This document shows, in pieces, positions 51,218 through 59,414 of a stretch of DNA of 64,000 nt. The notes under the pieces are model-generated. The model did no database searches. It had not been told where the DNA came from and worked only from the letters and a program-made list of their open reading frames with translations. The stretch comes from Chitinophaga pinensis (lineage in GTDB: Bacteria; Bacteroidota; Bacteroidia; Chitinophagales; CAIOSU01): NCBI GenBank assembly GCA_945901065.1, contig CAMDKI010000003.1:310001-374000 (forward strand). The letters run 5' to 3'. The position numbers were made by a program, and so were the translations under genes. The stretch's first letter is position 1; every line of letters starts with the position of its first letter.

Positions 51218-52750
51218 ATGAGCCAGCAAGACGATTTGTTTAAGAACATTGTCTCCCACTGTAAGGAGTACGGATTTATCTTCCCTTCAAGCGAAATATA
51301 TGACGGTTTGGGTGCCGTGTACGACTATGGCCCATACGGCATAGAGTTGAAAAAGAACATCCAAGATTTTTGGTGGAAAGCCATGGTGCAGTTGCACGAA
51401 AACATTGTGGGGCTCGACTCGGCCATATTTATGCACCCTACCACTTGGAAGGCCAGCGGACACGTGGATGCCTTTAACGATCCGTTGATTGACAACAAGG
51501 ATAGCAAAAAACGCTACCGTGCCGATGTGTTGATTGAGGACGTGGTAGAGAAGTACCGCCAAAAGAACGACAAGGAAGTGGAGAAGGCGCAAAAGCGCTT
51601 TGGCGATGCCTTTGATGAGGCCCAGTTTCGTGCCACGAACCCCAACATTTTGCGCAACCAAGCCAAAATGGACGAGATAGAGACCCGTTTTAAAGCAGCT
51701 CTTGAGGCGGGCGATATGGCGGAGATTAAACAGATTATTGAAGACCTGGAGATTGCCTGCCCAGTGAGCGGTACCCGAAACTGGACGGAGGTACGCCAGT
51801 TTAACTTGATGTTTAGCACCCAATTGGGTTCTGTGGCCGACGAATCGGCTACCATATACCTAAGGCCAGAAACCGCACAGGGTATTTTTGTTAACTTTTT
51901 GAATGTATTGAACACCAGCCGCCAGCGCATTCCGTTTGGTATTGCACAGGTAGGTAAAGCGTTCCGTAACGAGATTGTGGCGCGCCAGTTTATATTCCGT
52001 ACTCGCGAGTTTGAGCAAATGGAGATGCAATTCTTCGTTCGCCCGGGCGAGGAAATGCAGTGGTACAACTACTGGAAAGATTCTCGCATGAAATGGCACC
52101 GTGCCTTGGGCTTCGGCGCTGATAAACTTCGCTTTCACGACCACTTGAAAACTGCCCACTACGCCAACGCTGCCGTGGATATTGAGTTTGATTATCCGTT
52201 CGGATTCAAAGAAATGGAAGGTATCCACTCTCGCACCGATTATGATCTTACCCAACATGAGAAGCACAGTGGCAAGAAGCTTCGCTACTTCGATCCGGAG
52301 ATAAACGAGCACTATGTACCGTATGTAGTAGAAACCTCAGTGGGACTTAACCGTACTTTCTTGGCGGTGCTTTGCAATAGCTACAAAGAGGAAACCTTAG
52401 AAAACGGCGAAACCCGTGTGGTTTTGAGCCTGCCAGCCAACTTGGCCCCAATTAAGGTGGCCGTGTTGCCGTTGATGAAGAAAGATGGATTGCCAGAGAA
52501 AGCCCGTGAGATAATGGATGTGCTGAAATACGACCACCAGTTGTTTTACGACGAGAAAGACAGCATCGGTAAGCGTTACCGCCGCCAAGATGCGCTGGGC
52601 ACGCCGTATTGCATCACCATCGATCACCAAACACTGGAAGACAACACCGTTACCATCCGCGACCGCGACACCATGGCTCAAGAGCGTGTATCAATTGATA
52701 CCCTAGAAGCTATTGTGGGTAAAAAAGTGGGTTGGAAACAGCTGCTTTAA
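51218..52750 (+). CDS. glyQS: Glycyl-tRNA synthetase (class II, dimeric type)
   Basis: A 510-residue enzyme charging tRNA-Gly with glycine. Motif-bearing segments are GFIFPSSEIYDGLGAVYDYG, RPETAQGIFVNFLNVL, the class II motif 2 region GIAQVGKAFRNEIVARQFIF with TREFEQMEMQFFV, and VVETSVGLNRTFLAVLC. A C-terminal anticodon-binding domain follows (PIKVAVLPLMKKDGLPEKAR). This is the single-chain alpha2 type used by Bacteroidota. It stands alone, with a -7 box almost at the ATG. Confidence 0.97.
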   Translation: MSQQDDLFKNIVSHCKEYGFIFPSSEIYDGLGAVYDYGPYGIELKKNIQDFWWKAMVQLHENIVGLDSAIFMHPTTWKASGHVDAFNDPLIDNKDSKKRYRADVLIEDVVEKYRQKNDKEVEKAQKRFGDAFDEAQFRATNPNILRNQAKMDEIETRFKAALEAGDMAEIKQIIEDLEIACPVSGTRNWTEVRQFNLMFSTQLGSVADESATIYLRPETAQGIFVNFLNVLNTSRQRIPFGIAQVGKAFRNEIVARQFIFRTREFEQMEMQFFVRPGEEMQWYNYWKDSRMKWHRALGFGADKLRFHDHLKTAHYANAAVDIEFDYPFGFKEMEGIHSRTDYDLTQHEKHSGKKLRYFDPEINEHYVPYVVETSVGLNRTFLAVLCNSYKEETLENGETRVVLSLPANLAPIKVAVLPLMKKDGLPEKAREIMDVLKYDHQLFYDEKDSIGKRYRRQDALGTPYCITIDHQTLEDNTVTIRDRDTMAQERVSIDTLEAIVGKKVGWKQLL

Positions 52751-52751
52751 T

Positions 52752-52902
52752 TTACGATTTAGTGAGGTACGAGGTACGATTTTTAAAAAATTGCAATTGC
52801 AAAAATCTTTGCCTTTTATGCCCCATTTAATGCAACTTTACCTACTTGGTTAGTGTTTGCACCTTATCAATCGTCCCTCGTAAATCGTACTTCGTACCTA
52901 AA
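52752..52902. repeat. Inverted pair of GTACGA/ATCGTAC blocks before nfu
   Basis: The left block (52752-52782) has TTTACGATTT and GAGGTACGAGGTACGATTTT; the right block (52869-52900) has CGTCCCTCGTAAATCGTACT and TTCGTACC, largely the reverse complement of the left. They fill the whole gap between glyQS and nfu and could pair into a long stem with an ~85-base loop. A similar pair is at 60644-60740. Confidence 0.6.
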
Positions 52903-52910
52903 TTTACCCT

Positions 52911-53480
52911 ATGTCTGCTCCTATCGAAATATTTACCGAATATACCCCCAACCCTGATTCGCTCAAGTTTGTAATCAACCGTTTGTTGAGCAAAGAGCGT
53001 AATGCCGATTTCCGTGATGCGGAATCGTCGCAAGACGAGCCATTGCCAAAGGCGTTGTTTGAGCTGCCGTATGTAAAGGGCGTATATATCTCTGCCAACT
53101 TTGTAACCATTACCAAAGACCCAGAGTTTGAGTGGATTGAAGTAATACCACCAGTGCGCGACTTCCTACGTGCCTATATTACTGACGAAAAGCCCATCCT
53201 GCGCCCAATGGCTGAGGTAGAGACGACTCAAGTAGACTCTAACCTTACCGAACTGGAGCAACGCATAGTGGCTACATTGGATAAATTTGTGAAGCCTGCC
53301 GTTGAAATGGACGGTGGCAACATCATCTTCAAATCGTTTAACGATGGCGTAGTGAGCCTCGTAATGCAAGGTTCGTGCAGCGGCTGCCCTAGCAGCACCA
53401 TGACCCTAAAAGCCGGCATTGAAGGCCTTTTGCAAAAAATGATACCCGAAGTAAGGGAAGTGGTAGCGGAAGCAGGTTAG
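52911..53480 (+). CDS. Nfu-type iron-sulfur scaffold protein
   Basis: A 189-residue protein with both Nfu domains: the N-terminal Nfu_N module (YTPNPDSLKFVINR, LFELPYVKGVYISANFVTIT) and the C-terminal NifU-like module (VKPAVEMDGGNIIFKSF) with the cluster-binding pair in GSCSGCPSS. It carries Fe-S clusters to target enzymes. The gene follows glyQS in the same direction, 160 bases away across a repeat-filled gap. Confidence 0.94.
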   Translation: MSAPIEIFTEYTPNPDSLKFVINRLLSKERNADFRDAESSQDEPLPKALFELPYVKGVYISANFVTITKDPEFEWIEVIPPVRDFLRAYITDEKPILRPMAEVETTQVDSNLTELEQRIVATLDKFVKPAVEMDGGNIIFKSFNDGVVSLVMQGSCSGCPSSTMTLKAGIEGLLQKMIPEVREVVAEAG

Positions 53481-53483
53481 TCT

Positions 53484-53575
53484 TAATTTGAGAATTTGAA
53501 AATGAGTCAATTTGAAAATTGTTATCCGTTTTTCCATTTTCAAATTTTCAAATTAGCACATTTCCAAATTCGTCC
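53484..53575. repeat. TTTGAAAAT / ATTTTCAAA inverted blocks
   Basis: The left part repeats ATTTGAAAAT-type words (AATTTGAAAATGAG, CAATTTGAAAATTG) and the right part repeats the complement (CATTTTCAAATTTTCAAATT). No gene is seen. It lies between nfu and the outer-membrane protein gene. Confidence 0.5.
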
Positions 53576-53631
53576 CATAACTTTTGCGCCTAACAATCGT
53601 ATAAGTAAAAGTTAAAACTAAAACCTTAGCT

Positions 53632-54279
53632 ATGAAAAGCTTGTGGATCTTTTGCTTATGTGCTTCGTTTTCTTTGTCGGCCGTTGCCCAGATTAGTTCT
53701 GGTGATGATGCGCCGGAGAAGCCCGCAGTGATTCCTACAGAGGAGCAAGCGCCTGTGCGCCAAATCTTTTATCGCACGCCAGGTAGCTTTATCATGAGTT
53801 TTAGCAACATCATGGTAAGTAAGCAAAAGGCGGTATCAATGCCCATCAATTTGCAAATTGAGGCTACGGCTTTCAAGAACTTCACCATCGGGCCTATGTT
53901 AACTTACTTTATGCTTAAAAATGTAAAGCAAGTAGAGCCTAACCAGAATCGTATACAAGATGGTAACCTAAAATACCACCAAGTAATGCTCGGCATTCGT
54001 GGTAGCTACCATTTTATGCCCTTGTTGCAAAAGCTGATTAACAAACCCATGCTTACTGACTATGTAGATGCCTATATTACTGGCCACGTGGGTTATAGTG
54101 TGCTTTTTGCCGACGGCAGCAAAGCGAATATGGACTTTATGGACGCCAACCAACGTATTCGCGGCGGCGCGGCACTAGGAGTGCGCAGCATGGTCTTGCC
54201 GCGCTTCGGTTTCTTTATCGAAATGGGCTACACTTCATACGGCTACGGCTCGTTTGGTATTACTACCGTGATTAAGTAA
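53632..54279 (+). CDS. Outer-membrane beta-barrel-like protein of unknown function
   Basis: A 215-residue exported protein: signal peptide LWIFCLCASFSLSAVAQ, a Pro/Glu-rich linker, then alternating beta strands (KNFTIGPMLTYFMLKNV, KYHQVMLGIRGSYHFMPLL, AYITGHVGYSVLFADG) ending RFGFFIEMGYTSYGYGSFGI. The strand pattern and aromatic C-terminal region suggest a small outer-membrane barrel. No named family is assigned. Confidence 0.75.
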   Translation: MKSLWIFCLCASFSLSAVAQISSGDDAPEKPAVIPTEEQAPVRQIFYRTPGSFIMSFSNIMVSKQKAVSMPINLQIEATAFKNFTIGPMLTYFMLKNVKQVEPNQNRIQDGNLKYHQVMLGIRGSYHFMPLLQKLINKPMLTDYVDAYITGHVGYSVLFADGSKANMDFMDANQRIRGGAALGVRSMVLPRFGFFIEMGYTSYGYGSFGITTVIK

Positions 54280-54285
54280 AGTTAA

Positions 54286-54335
54286 TTACGATTTACGATT
54301 GAGATTTACGATTTACGATTTACGATTGAGATTCG
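54286..54335 (+). repeat. Heptamer array TTTACGA
   Basis: TTACGATTTACGATTGAG is followed by TTTACGA repeated three times and GATTCG, with a 7-base period apart from one short interruption. It lies between two convergent genes. Confidence 0.75.
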
Positions 54336-54362
54336 TAAACAAACCTCTGTACTTTTTCACTT

Positions 54363-55319
54363 TTACTTTTCGCTAGCCCTTTGCAGGCGGTCGTTTACGG
54401 CCCGCCCGATACCGTTGTGAGGCACGGGTTCGGCAATAATGAGGTCAATGTCCAGTTTATCCAGCTCCCGCAGGTAAGCAAATACATTGGCAGCAGCTTC
54501 GGCTAAATCTCCTTTTGGCGATAATATACGTTGCTGTGCCAAGGGTACTTCGGGCAGCGGTTCTTTAAACGCTAATACCCCAACTCGCTCGTGGTAGTGC
54601 TGCCCATATAGCAAACTCAGGTTGCCCAATAGCACGCGTTTGCCGGGTGCATAGTGGTTTAGCAGCATACCTGGTGCCAATGGTTGGTTATGTGCATCGG
54701 GTGCATGGGCAATATGCCCCACAACTGCCATCAAGGTTTCCTCACTAATGCCGCCTTGGCGCAATAGATATACCTCATCATCCTTTACCATTACTATGGT
54801 GCTCTCTACGCCCACTGATGATGCGCCACCATCTAATATATATGCCACCTTATCGTTCAGCTGTTCGGCCACATGCAACGGCTGTGTGGGGCTTATATAG
54901 CCCGATGGGTTGGCACTAGGTGCCGCCAACGGAAACGGCAGCGAGCGCAGCAACTCCAGTGTAAGGCTATGGGCAGGTACACGCAGGGCCACGGTTTCTA
55001 GACCGCCAGTAACAATATCGGGCACCGAGGCATGGCGCGGCAGCACTATGGTTAGCGGTCCGGGCCAAAAAGTATCGGCTAGCAGTTGTGCCTTGGGCGG
55101 GAAATTGCTCGTCAAAGCCCTAGCGTGAGCCGTATCGGCCACGTGCAATATCAGGGGGTTAAAACTCGGGCGGTTTTTGGCCTCGAATATGCGCGCCACG
55201 GCTTCGGGGTTGAGTCCATTAGCTGCCAAGCCATAAACCGTTTCGGTGGGTATGGCTACCAATTGGCCACTTTGCAGCAGTTGTTTGGCTAGGGCAAGGT
55301 CTTTTCCTATTTTCGTCAT
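54363..55319 (-). CDS. sua5: L-threonylcarbamoyladenylate synthase (Sua5/TsaC)
   Basis: A 318-residue enzyme of the long Sua5 type. The YrdC-like domain has GQLVAIPTETVYGLAANGL, FEAKNRPSFNPLILHV and LPFPLAAPSANPSGYISPTQ, then VGVESTIVMV; a C-terminal Sua5 domain begins near PLAPGMLLNHYAPGKRVLL. It makes threonylcarbamoyl-AMP for t6A37 of tRNA. Its ATG at 55319 is four bases from the divergent nuclease ATG, and a TATTTTTG box for it lies inside that gene at 55341-55348. Confidence 0.95.
   Translation of the reverse strand: MTKIGKDLALAKQLLQSGQLVAIPTETVYGLAANGLNPEAVARIFEAKNRPSFNPLILHVADTAHARALTSNFPPKAQLLADTFWPGPLTIVLPRHASVPDIVTGGLETVALRVPAHSLTLELLRSLPFPLAAPSANPSGYISPTQPLHVAEQLNDKVAYILDGGASSVGVESTIVMVKDDEVYLLRQGGISEETLMAVVGHIAHAPDAHNQPLAPGMLLNHYAPGKRVLLGNLSLLYGQHYHERVGVLAFKEPLPEVPLAQQRILSPKGDLAEAAANVFAYLRELDKLDIDLIIAEPVPHNGIGRAVNDRLQRASEK
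55284..55315 (+). promoter_or_regulatory. Promoter of the nuclease gene, inside sua5
   Basis: TTTG at 55284-55287, a 20-base spacer, and TATTTTCG at 55308-55315 (seven of eight to consensus), all within the first codons of the divergent sua5 gene; the nuclease ATG follows eight bases later. Confidence 0.55.
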
Positions 55320-55323
55320 CTTT

Positions 55324-56169
55324 ATGGCTCGTCAACCCCGCAAAAATACACAATCCGCTACTACGCTGCTATCATTGGGCATAATACTGCTCATAGTGGC
55401 GTTTCTGTACTTGCTATGGCAGTATCGAAACCAGCAACCCACCGAGCCAATAAAGGGCCATGAAGTTACATCCACCATAAGCAGCGACTATAAACAACTG
55501 CTACCCACCAGCCTGCCCCAATGGCAGCTAGTGGAGCACACGGGCTATACGCTGGCTTACAACGAAGCTACCGAGCAGGCGGCATGGGTGGCTTATGTGC
55601 TTACGGATAGCATGGTGCTTTTCGGCAAGGCCAACCGCAGGGATTACTTTAATGCCGATGATGCAGTAGCCACAGGCTCGGCTGCTCTGCAGGACTATAA
55701 GGGCAGTGGCTATAGCCGTGGGCACCTAGCACCGGCGGCCGATATGAAATGGAGCACCACTGCTATGGCGGAGAGTTTTTTGCTGAGCAACATGAGCCCG
55801 CAGTTGCAAGAGTTTAATGGCGGCATCTGGAAGGTACTGGAAGATAAAGTGCGCGACTGGGCCGTGAGCGAAGAGCGATTGATTGTGGTTACGGGCCCTG
55901 TGTTTAAAAACTCCACTAAAACCATTGGTGGCAATGAGGTAGGCGTACCCGATTATTTCTATAAGGTAGTGATGGATGTTTCGCCACCGTATTATAAGTC
56001 GGTGGGGTTTGTGATGAAGCACGAAAAAGGCAACAAAGACCTTTATGAGTATGCCATGAGTGTGGATGAAGTGGAGGATTTTACGGGTCTTGACTTTTTC
56101 ACTGCCTTACCCGATAGCACCGAGCAATTGCTGGAGCACAAGGTGCAGCTGGAGTTGTGGGGGTTTTGA
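55324..56169 (+). CDS. Membrane-anchored DNA/RNA non-specific endonuclease (NUC1 family)
   Basis: A 281-residue protein from the ATG at 55324. A basic start and one hydrophobic helix (LLSLGIILLIVAFLYLLWQY) anchor it with the catalytic part outside the cytoplasm. The beta-beta-alpha-metal nuclease motif is SRGHLAPAADMKW (the family DRGH with Ser for Asp), with the supporting Asn in LLSNMSPQLQEFN. Substrate is probably any DNA or RNA in the periplasm or medium. It diverges from sua5, with the two start codons four bases apart. Confidence 0.92.
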   Translation: MARQPRKNTQSATTLLSLGIILLIVAFLYLLWQYRNQQPTEPIKGHEVTSTISSDYKQLLPTSLPQWQLVEHTGYTLAYNEATEQAAWVAYVLTDSMVLFGKANRRDYFNADDAVATGSAALQDYKGSGYSRGHLAPAADMKWSTTAMAESFLLSNMSPQLQEFNGGIWKVLEDKVRDWAVSEERLIVVTGPVFKNSTKTIGGNEVGVPDYFYKVVMDVSPPYYKSVGFVMKHEKGNKDLYEYAMSVDEVEDFTGLDFFTALPDSTEQLLEHKVQLELWGF

Positions 56170-56255
56170 TTTACTGCTTAACCCAGCAACCCCTTCCCAG
56201 CCTCCCCCTGAAAAATGGGGAGGAGCTTACGTGTTTTGTTTTAAAAACAGGACAT

Positions 56256-56295
56256 AAAAAAAGCGGACCAACGCCTTGGGCGATGTCCGCTTTTT
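56256..56295. terminator. Bidirectional terminator
   Basis: AAAAAGCGGAC and GTCCGCTTTTT form the stem around a 16-base loop. It separates the convergent nuclease gene and the small gene ending at 56318. Confidence 0.82.
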
Positions 56296-56317
56296 GATAA
56301 AAGACGCAAATGCAACC

Positions 56318-56557
56318 TTAGTTGCCCATGCCAGCGAGCTTTTGCTCTAAGCTGTAGCGCATGATGTTTTTGATGATGGCGGTGCGAGGACGTTGCCAAG
56401 CGGTATCCAAAAGTTGCTTAACCTGTTCTAATTGATCCATTTCTTCTTGAATTTCAAAACTGGTGCTGCAGGCTTCGGCGATGGCTTGGTTTTCAGTCAC
56501 TCCCGTTTCACCATAAACTTTGCGTATTAAATCGTTGTGGGTAAAAATTTCATTCAT
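56318..56557 (-). CDS. Small helical protein (79 aa)
   Basis: From the ATG at 56557 (MNEIFTHNDLIRKVYGE) this encodes 79 residues, acidic and helical (EEMDQLEQVKQLLDTAW), ending RYSLEQKLAGMGN. I recall similar short proteins in other Bacteroidota but no function. The frame is open further upstream, but that part is unlike the conserved core. It stands alone. Confidence 0.65.
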   Translation of the reverse strand: MNEIFTHNDLIRKVYGETGVTENQAIAEACSTSFEIQEEMDQLEQVKQLLDTAWQRPRTAIIKNIMRYSLEQKLAGMGN

Positions 56558-57017
56558 AGGCACTTGCGTTCGTTTTTGTTTTATACTGCTAAAACGCAAC
56601 AAAAGATGCCTTATTATACAAAGTCGAAAAAAATGTCTCCAAAAGCTGACTTTTAACAAAAACTAGCGAGTTCAAATTGAGGTTTATAGGCGCTATCATT
56701 AACTCCAAATGAATTTTGCCGTAGTCTCCACTTGGTATTGCTGCACGCTAGTATCGGGTACTGGCAAGTAGGCCATCTATACATCTTTGTCATCTGAAAA
56801 CTCAAGCATTACCTCTGCAAACCTTATAGGTCGGGCATGGGGTCTCCTACTGCTATTTGTATTTGTTTGGGCTTCACTGGTTTTACCATTGGCGGCTCAT
56901 AATGGGCTAAACAGTGAATGTTTCGCGTAATAGAAACTGCACTCAGACGGATAAAGCAAGAATGACGCAACCATAGGCCAAAATCCCATAATTCAACCTC
57001 AATGAAATAGTTGCTTG
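56558..57017. other. Intergenic region, no gene recognised
   Basis: Nothing convincing was found in this 460-base gap. The reverse strand has short frames (for instance a 21-codon one at 56824-56889 ending AVGDPMPDL) that may be debris of a lost gene, but similarity is too short to claim. Confidence 0.4.
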
Positions 57018-58751
57018 TTAGCTCTCGTACTTGGCATACTCGCCCAACAGGAACGATACCAACTCATTGATATAATCCTTATCGAAACGGAACTCAACGC
57101 CTGCGGTGCTGTATATTTCGCCAATGGGGCGGGTATAGCCAAGGGCAAGGGCTGCTTTGTAGTTTTCAATGGCTTGGTGGCCATGCTGTAGCATTTGGCG
57201 CCACATAGCTACGGCACCCAATTGTGCCATGCCATACTCAATGTAATAGAACGGCACCTCGAACAAGTGCAATTGCTTGTGCCACATGTAAGCTAAATGC
57301 TCTTCCAAACCATTCCAATTCGTTGGATCGCTAGCATGAAACTCGCGATAAATAGCTAGCCAAGTATCTTTGCGCTGTTGCTGCGTGTGGGTAGGATTGG
57401 TATATATCCAGTGTTGAAATTTGTCGATAATGGCTATCCACGGCAATACCTTGAGTATACCTTCTAGCTGTAGTTTTTGCGATTGTTTCAACTCTTCACT
57501 ATCGGCATAAAAAACGCTCCAATGTGGCATAGTAAATAGTTCCATGCTCATGGAGGCCAGTTCTGCCACTTCCGATGGGTATTGACGGAAGTACATTAGC
57601 TCTTGGTGATGGCTCAAAAACGAGTGCACCGCGTGGCCTGCCTCATGAACCATGGTTTTCACGTCGCGGTCAGAGCCAGCAGAGTTCATGAAAATAAACG
57701 CTGAGCCAGTTTCGGGCAGGGTCATGTTGTAGCCACCTGGCGCCTTACCCGAGCGCGAATCCAAATCAAGGTAGCCATGCTCTTTCATGTTACTTAGGCA
57801 CTCAGCAAAGTAGTGGTCTACGCTATCCAACACACCAATGGTTTTGTTGGTTAGGTCAGTACCATCTTCGTAAGGCTTCAATGCTTGCTTCCCTTCGGTG
57901 TCCACATCCAAATCCCAAGGCCTAAGAGGGTCAACGCCCAATTTATCCTTGCGCTTGGCAACCAAATTGCCCACCACGGGCGTCACTACTTCGGCTACCG
58001 AGTTGTGAAAGGCCGTGCAATCATCAGGCGTGTAATCAAACCTGCCCATAGAGGCAAACTTATAATCGCGGAAGTTCTCAAAGCCAGCATTAAGGGCTAC
58101 TTGATGGCGAAGCTTAATAAGCTCATCAAACAAATCATCCAACTTTTGCTGGTCGGTATGGCGCCTTTCCGAAATAATACGGTAAACCTCTTCGCGCACA
58201 TTGCGGTCAGGGTTTTTAAGGTATTTGCTGGCTTGCTGTAGGGTATAGGTTTTACCTTGGTACACCACTTCCATATTGCCAATTATCGAAGCATATTCAT
58301 TCTCTTTTAGCTTCAACTCCTTAAACAACGGAAGGTTTTCTTCCCGGTAAAGTTCAATTTGCTTGCGCACGTTGCGCAGGTATATGAAGTATTGGTTGGG
58401 GTCTAGCTCGTCAATAAAAGGCGATGCTACCAACTTTTCGTTCAACTTAAAATTGTAAGTATTAAGCTTTGGGTCAAGCTCTTTGTAATAAAACTGCAGC
58501 TTTTCGGTGGTTTCCAAGTCGCGAGTATCGCGGGTCATGTTTATGTACCGCCAACGGTATTCCTCGCTCACTACGCTATCCAACTCACTGCGGTCGCGGA
58601 GCCATTGCTGCACCGCAACCAATGCAGGTAGTGGCCTTTCTAGCAATTCGTTGTAAAAGGGCTCCAAGGCAGCCCAATCGGTCACTATAAAATCGGCAGG
58701 AACAAATTGACGTTCTTTCTTTACGCCAAGGGCTGCGGCCTCATTACTCAT
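57018..58751 (-). CDS. pepF: M3 family oligoendopeptidase (PepF-like)
   Basis: A 577-residue cytoplasmic zinc peptidase of family M3. The zinc motif is in VHEAGHAVHSFLSHH, followed by ELASMSMELFT supplying the third ligand Glu. The N-terminal region (ITEEKLQFYYKE-like TTEKLQFYYKELDP, YLKNPDRNVREEVYR) has the oligoendopeptidase F pattern. It degrades short peptides. The gene overlaps the upstream DUF5606 gene by eight bases and is probably co-translated with it. Confidence 0.92.
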   Translation of the reverse strand: MSNEAAALGVKKERQFVPADFIVTDWAALEPFYNELLERPLPALVAVQQWLRDRSELDSVVSEEYRWRYINMTRDTRDLETTEKLQFYYKELDPKLNTYNFKLNEKLVASPFIDELDPNQYFIYLRNVRKQIELYREENLPLFKELKLKENEYASIIGNMEVVYQGKTYTLQQASKYLKNPDRNVREEVYRIISERRHTDQQKLDDLFDELIKLRHQVALNAGFENFRDYKFASMGRFDYTPDDCTAFHNSVAEVVTPVVGNLVAKRKDKLGVDPLRPWDLDVDTEGKQALKPYEDGTDLTNKTIGVLDSVDHYFAECLSNMKEHGYLDLDSRSGKAPGGYNMTLPETGSAFIFMNSAGSDRDVKTMVHEAGHAVHSFLSHHQELMYFRQYPSEVAELASMSMELFTMPHWSVFYADSEELKQSQKLQLEGILKVLPWIAIIDKFQHWIYTNPTHTQQQRKDTWLAIYREFHASDPTNWNGLEEHLAYMWHKQLHLFEVPFYYIEYGMAQLGAVAMWRQMLQHGHQAIENYKAALALGYTRPIGEIYSTAGVEFRFDKDYINELVSFLLGEYAKYES

Positions 58752-59304
58752 CGGCGCCCCCTTTTTTGGTGGCTTTGGCTTTAGCGGCAGGCTTTTTCTT
58801 GTCTGCTAGTTTCTCTTCGGTAGCTTCTGCTTTTTCAGCTTTCTCCGCTTTCTTTTTAGCAGGTGCTTTTTCCGGCGCAACCTCTTCTTCTGCAGGAGCT
58901 TCTTCTTCTGCAGAAGCTTCTTCAACCAACAGGCCTTGGGTCTCCAAAATAAAGTACCACTTAATAAGCTTCTTAATGTCGCTTACATATACTTTCTCGT
59001 CATCAAAATCAGCAACAATGCTGCGCATGTATTCTTTGTGCTGGTCGCTGCTGGCTTTGGCATCAACCGGTGGGTTGGTGTCTTTTTGCTTTTTCATTTC
59101 GGCCAACACCTTCGTCAACTCAATATTGTCGGTTTGGGTGTAAAGCGTAATACCTTCTAATGGGGTAAAAATGTGTGTGCGGTTAGGCACAAATCTCGAC
59201 TTATTGTCATCAAACGAATGCACAATAAGTCCATCGCCGCGTTGGCTCACAATTTTGTGCAGGCCACTCAAGCCACTAATAGAAACAATCTCTTTCAAGT
59301 TCAT
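58744..59304 (-). CDS. DUF5606 protein with Ala/Lys/Glu-rich tail
   Basis: A 186-residue protein. The first ~130 residues match the Bacteroidota DUF5606 family: MNLKEIVSISGLSGLHKIVS, FTPLEGITLYTQTDNI and DEKVYVSDIKKLIKWYFIL. The tail is a low-complexity run of Glu, Ala and Lys (APAKKKAEKAEKAEATEE), which resembles histone-like tails. Function unknown; it may contact nucleic acid. It overlaps the M3 peptidase start. Confidence 0.85.
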   Translation of the reverse strand: MNLKEIVSISGLSGLHKIVSQRGDGLIVHSFDDNKSRFVPNRTHIFTPLEGITLYTQTDNIELTKVLAEMKKQKDTNPPVDAKASSDQHKEYMRSIVADFDDEKVYVSDIKKLIKWYFILETQGLLVEEASAEEEAPAEEEVAPEKAPAKKKAEKAEKAEATEEKLADKKKPAAKAKATKKGGADE

Positions 59305-59414
59305 AAATCAAACGTTAGTCCCCAAAAATACAAACCTAATGGGGGTTTCGCAATTTATTTTGTAAATGGTTGGTTTTGTATACCTAAAGTGCCCTTACAA
59401 TGTCGCGGGCTGTG

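Noticed and set aside
56824..56889. 21-codon reverse frame ending AVGDPMPDL, recalling thioredoxin-like proteins
   Set aside because: Too short and isolated; similarity could be chance.
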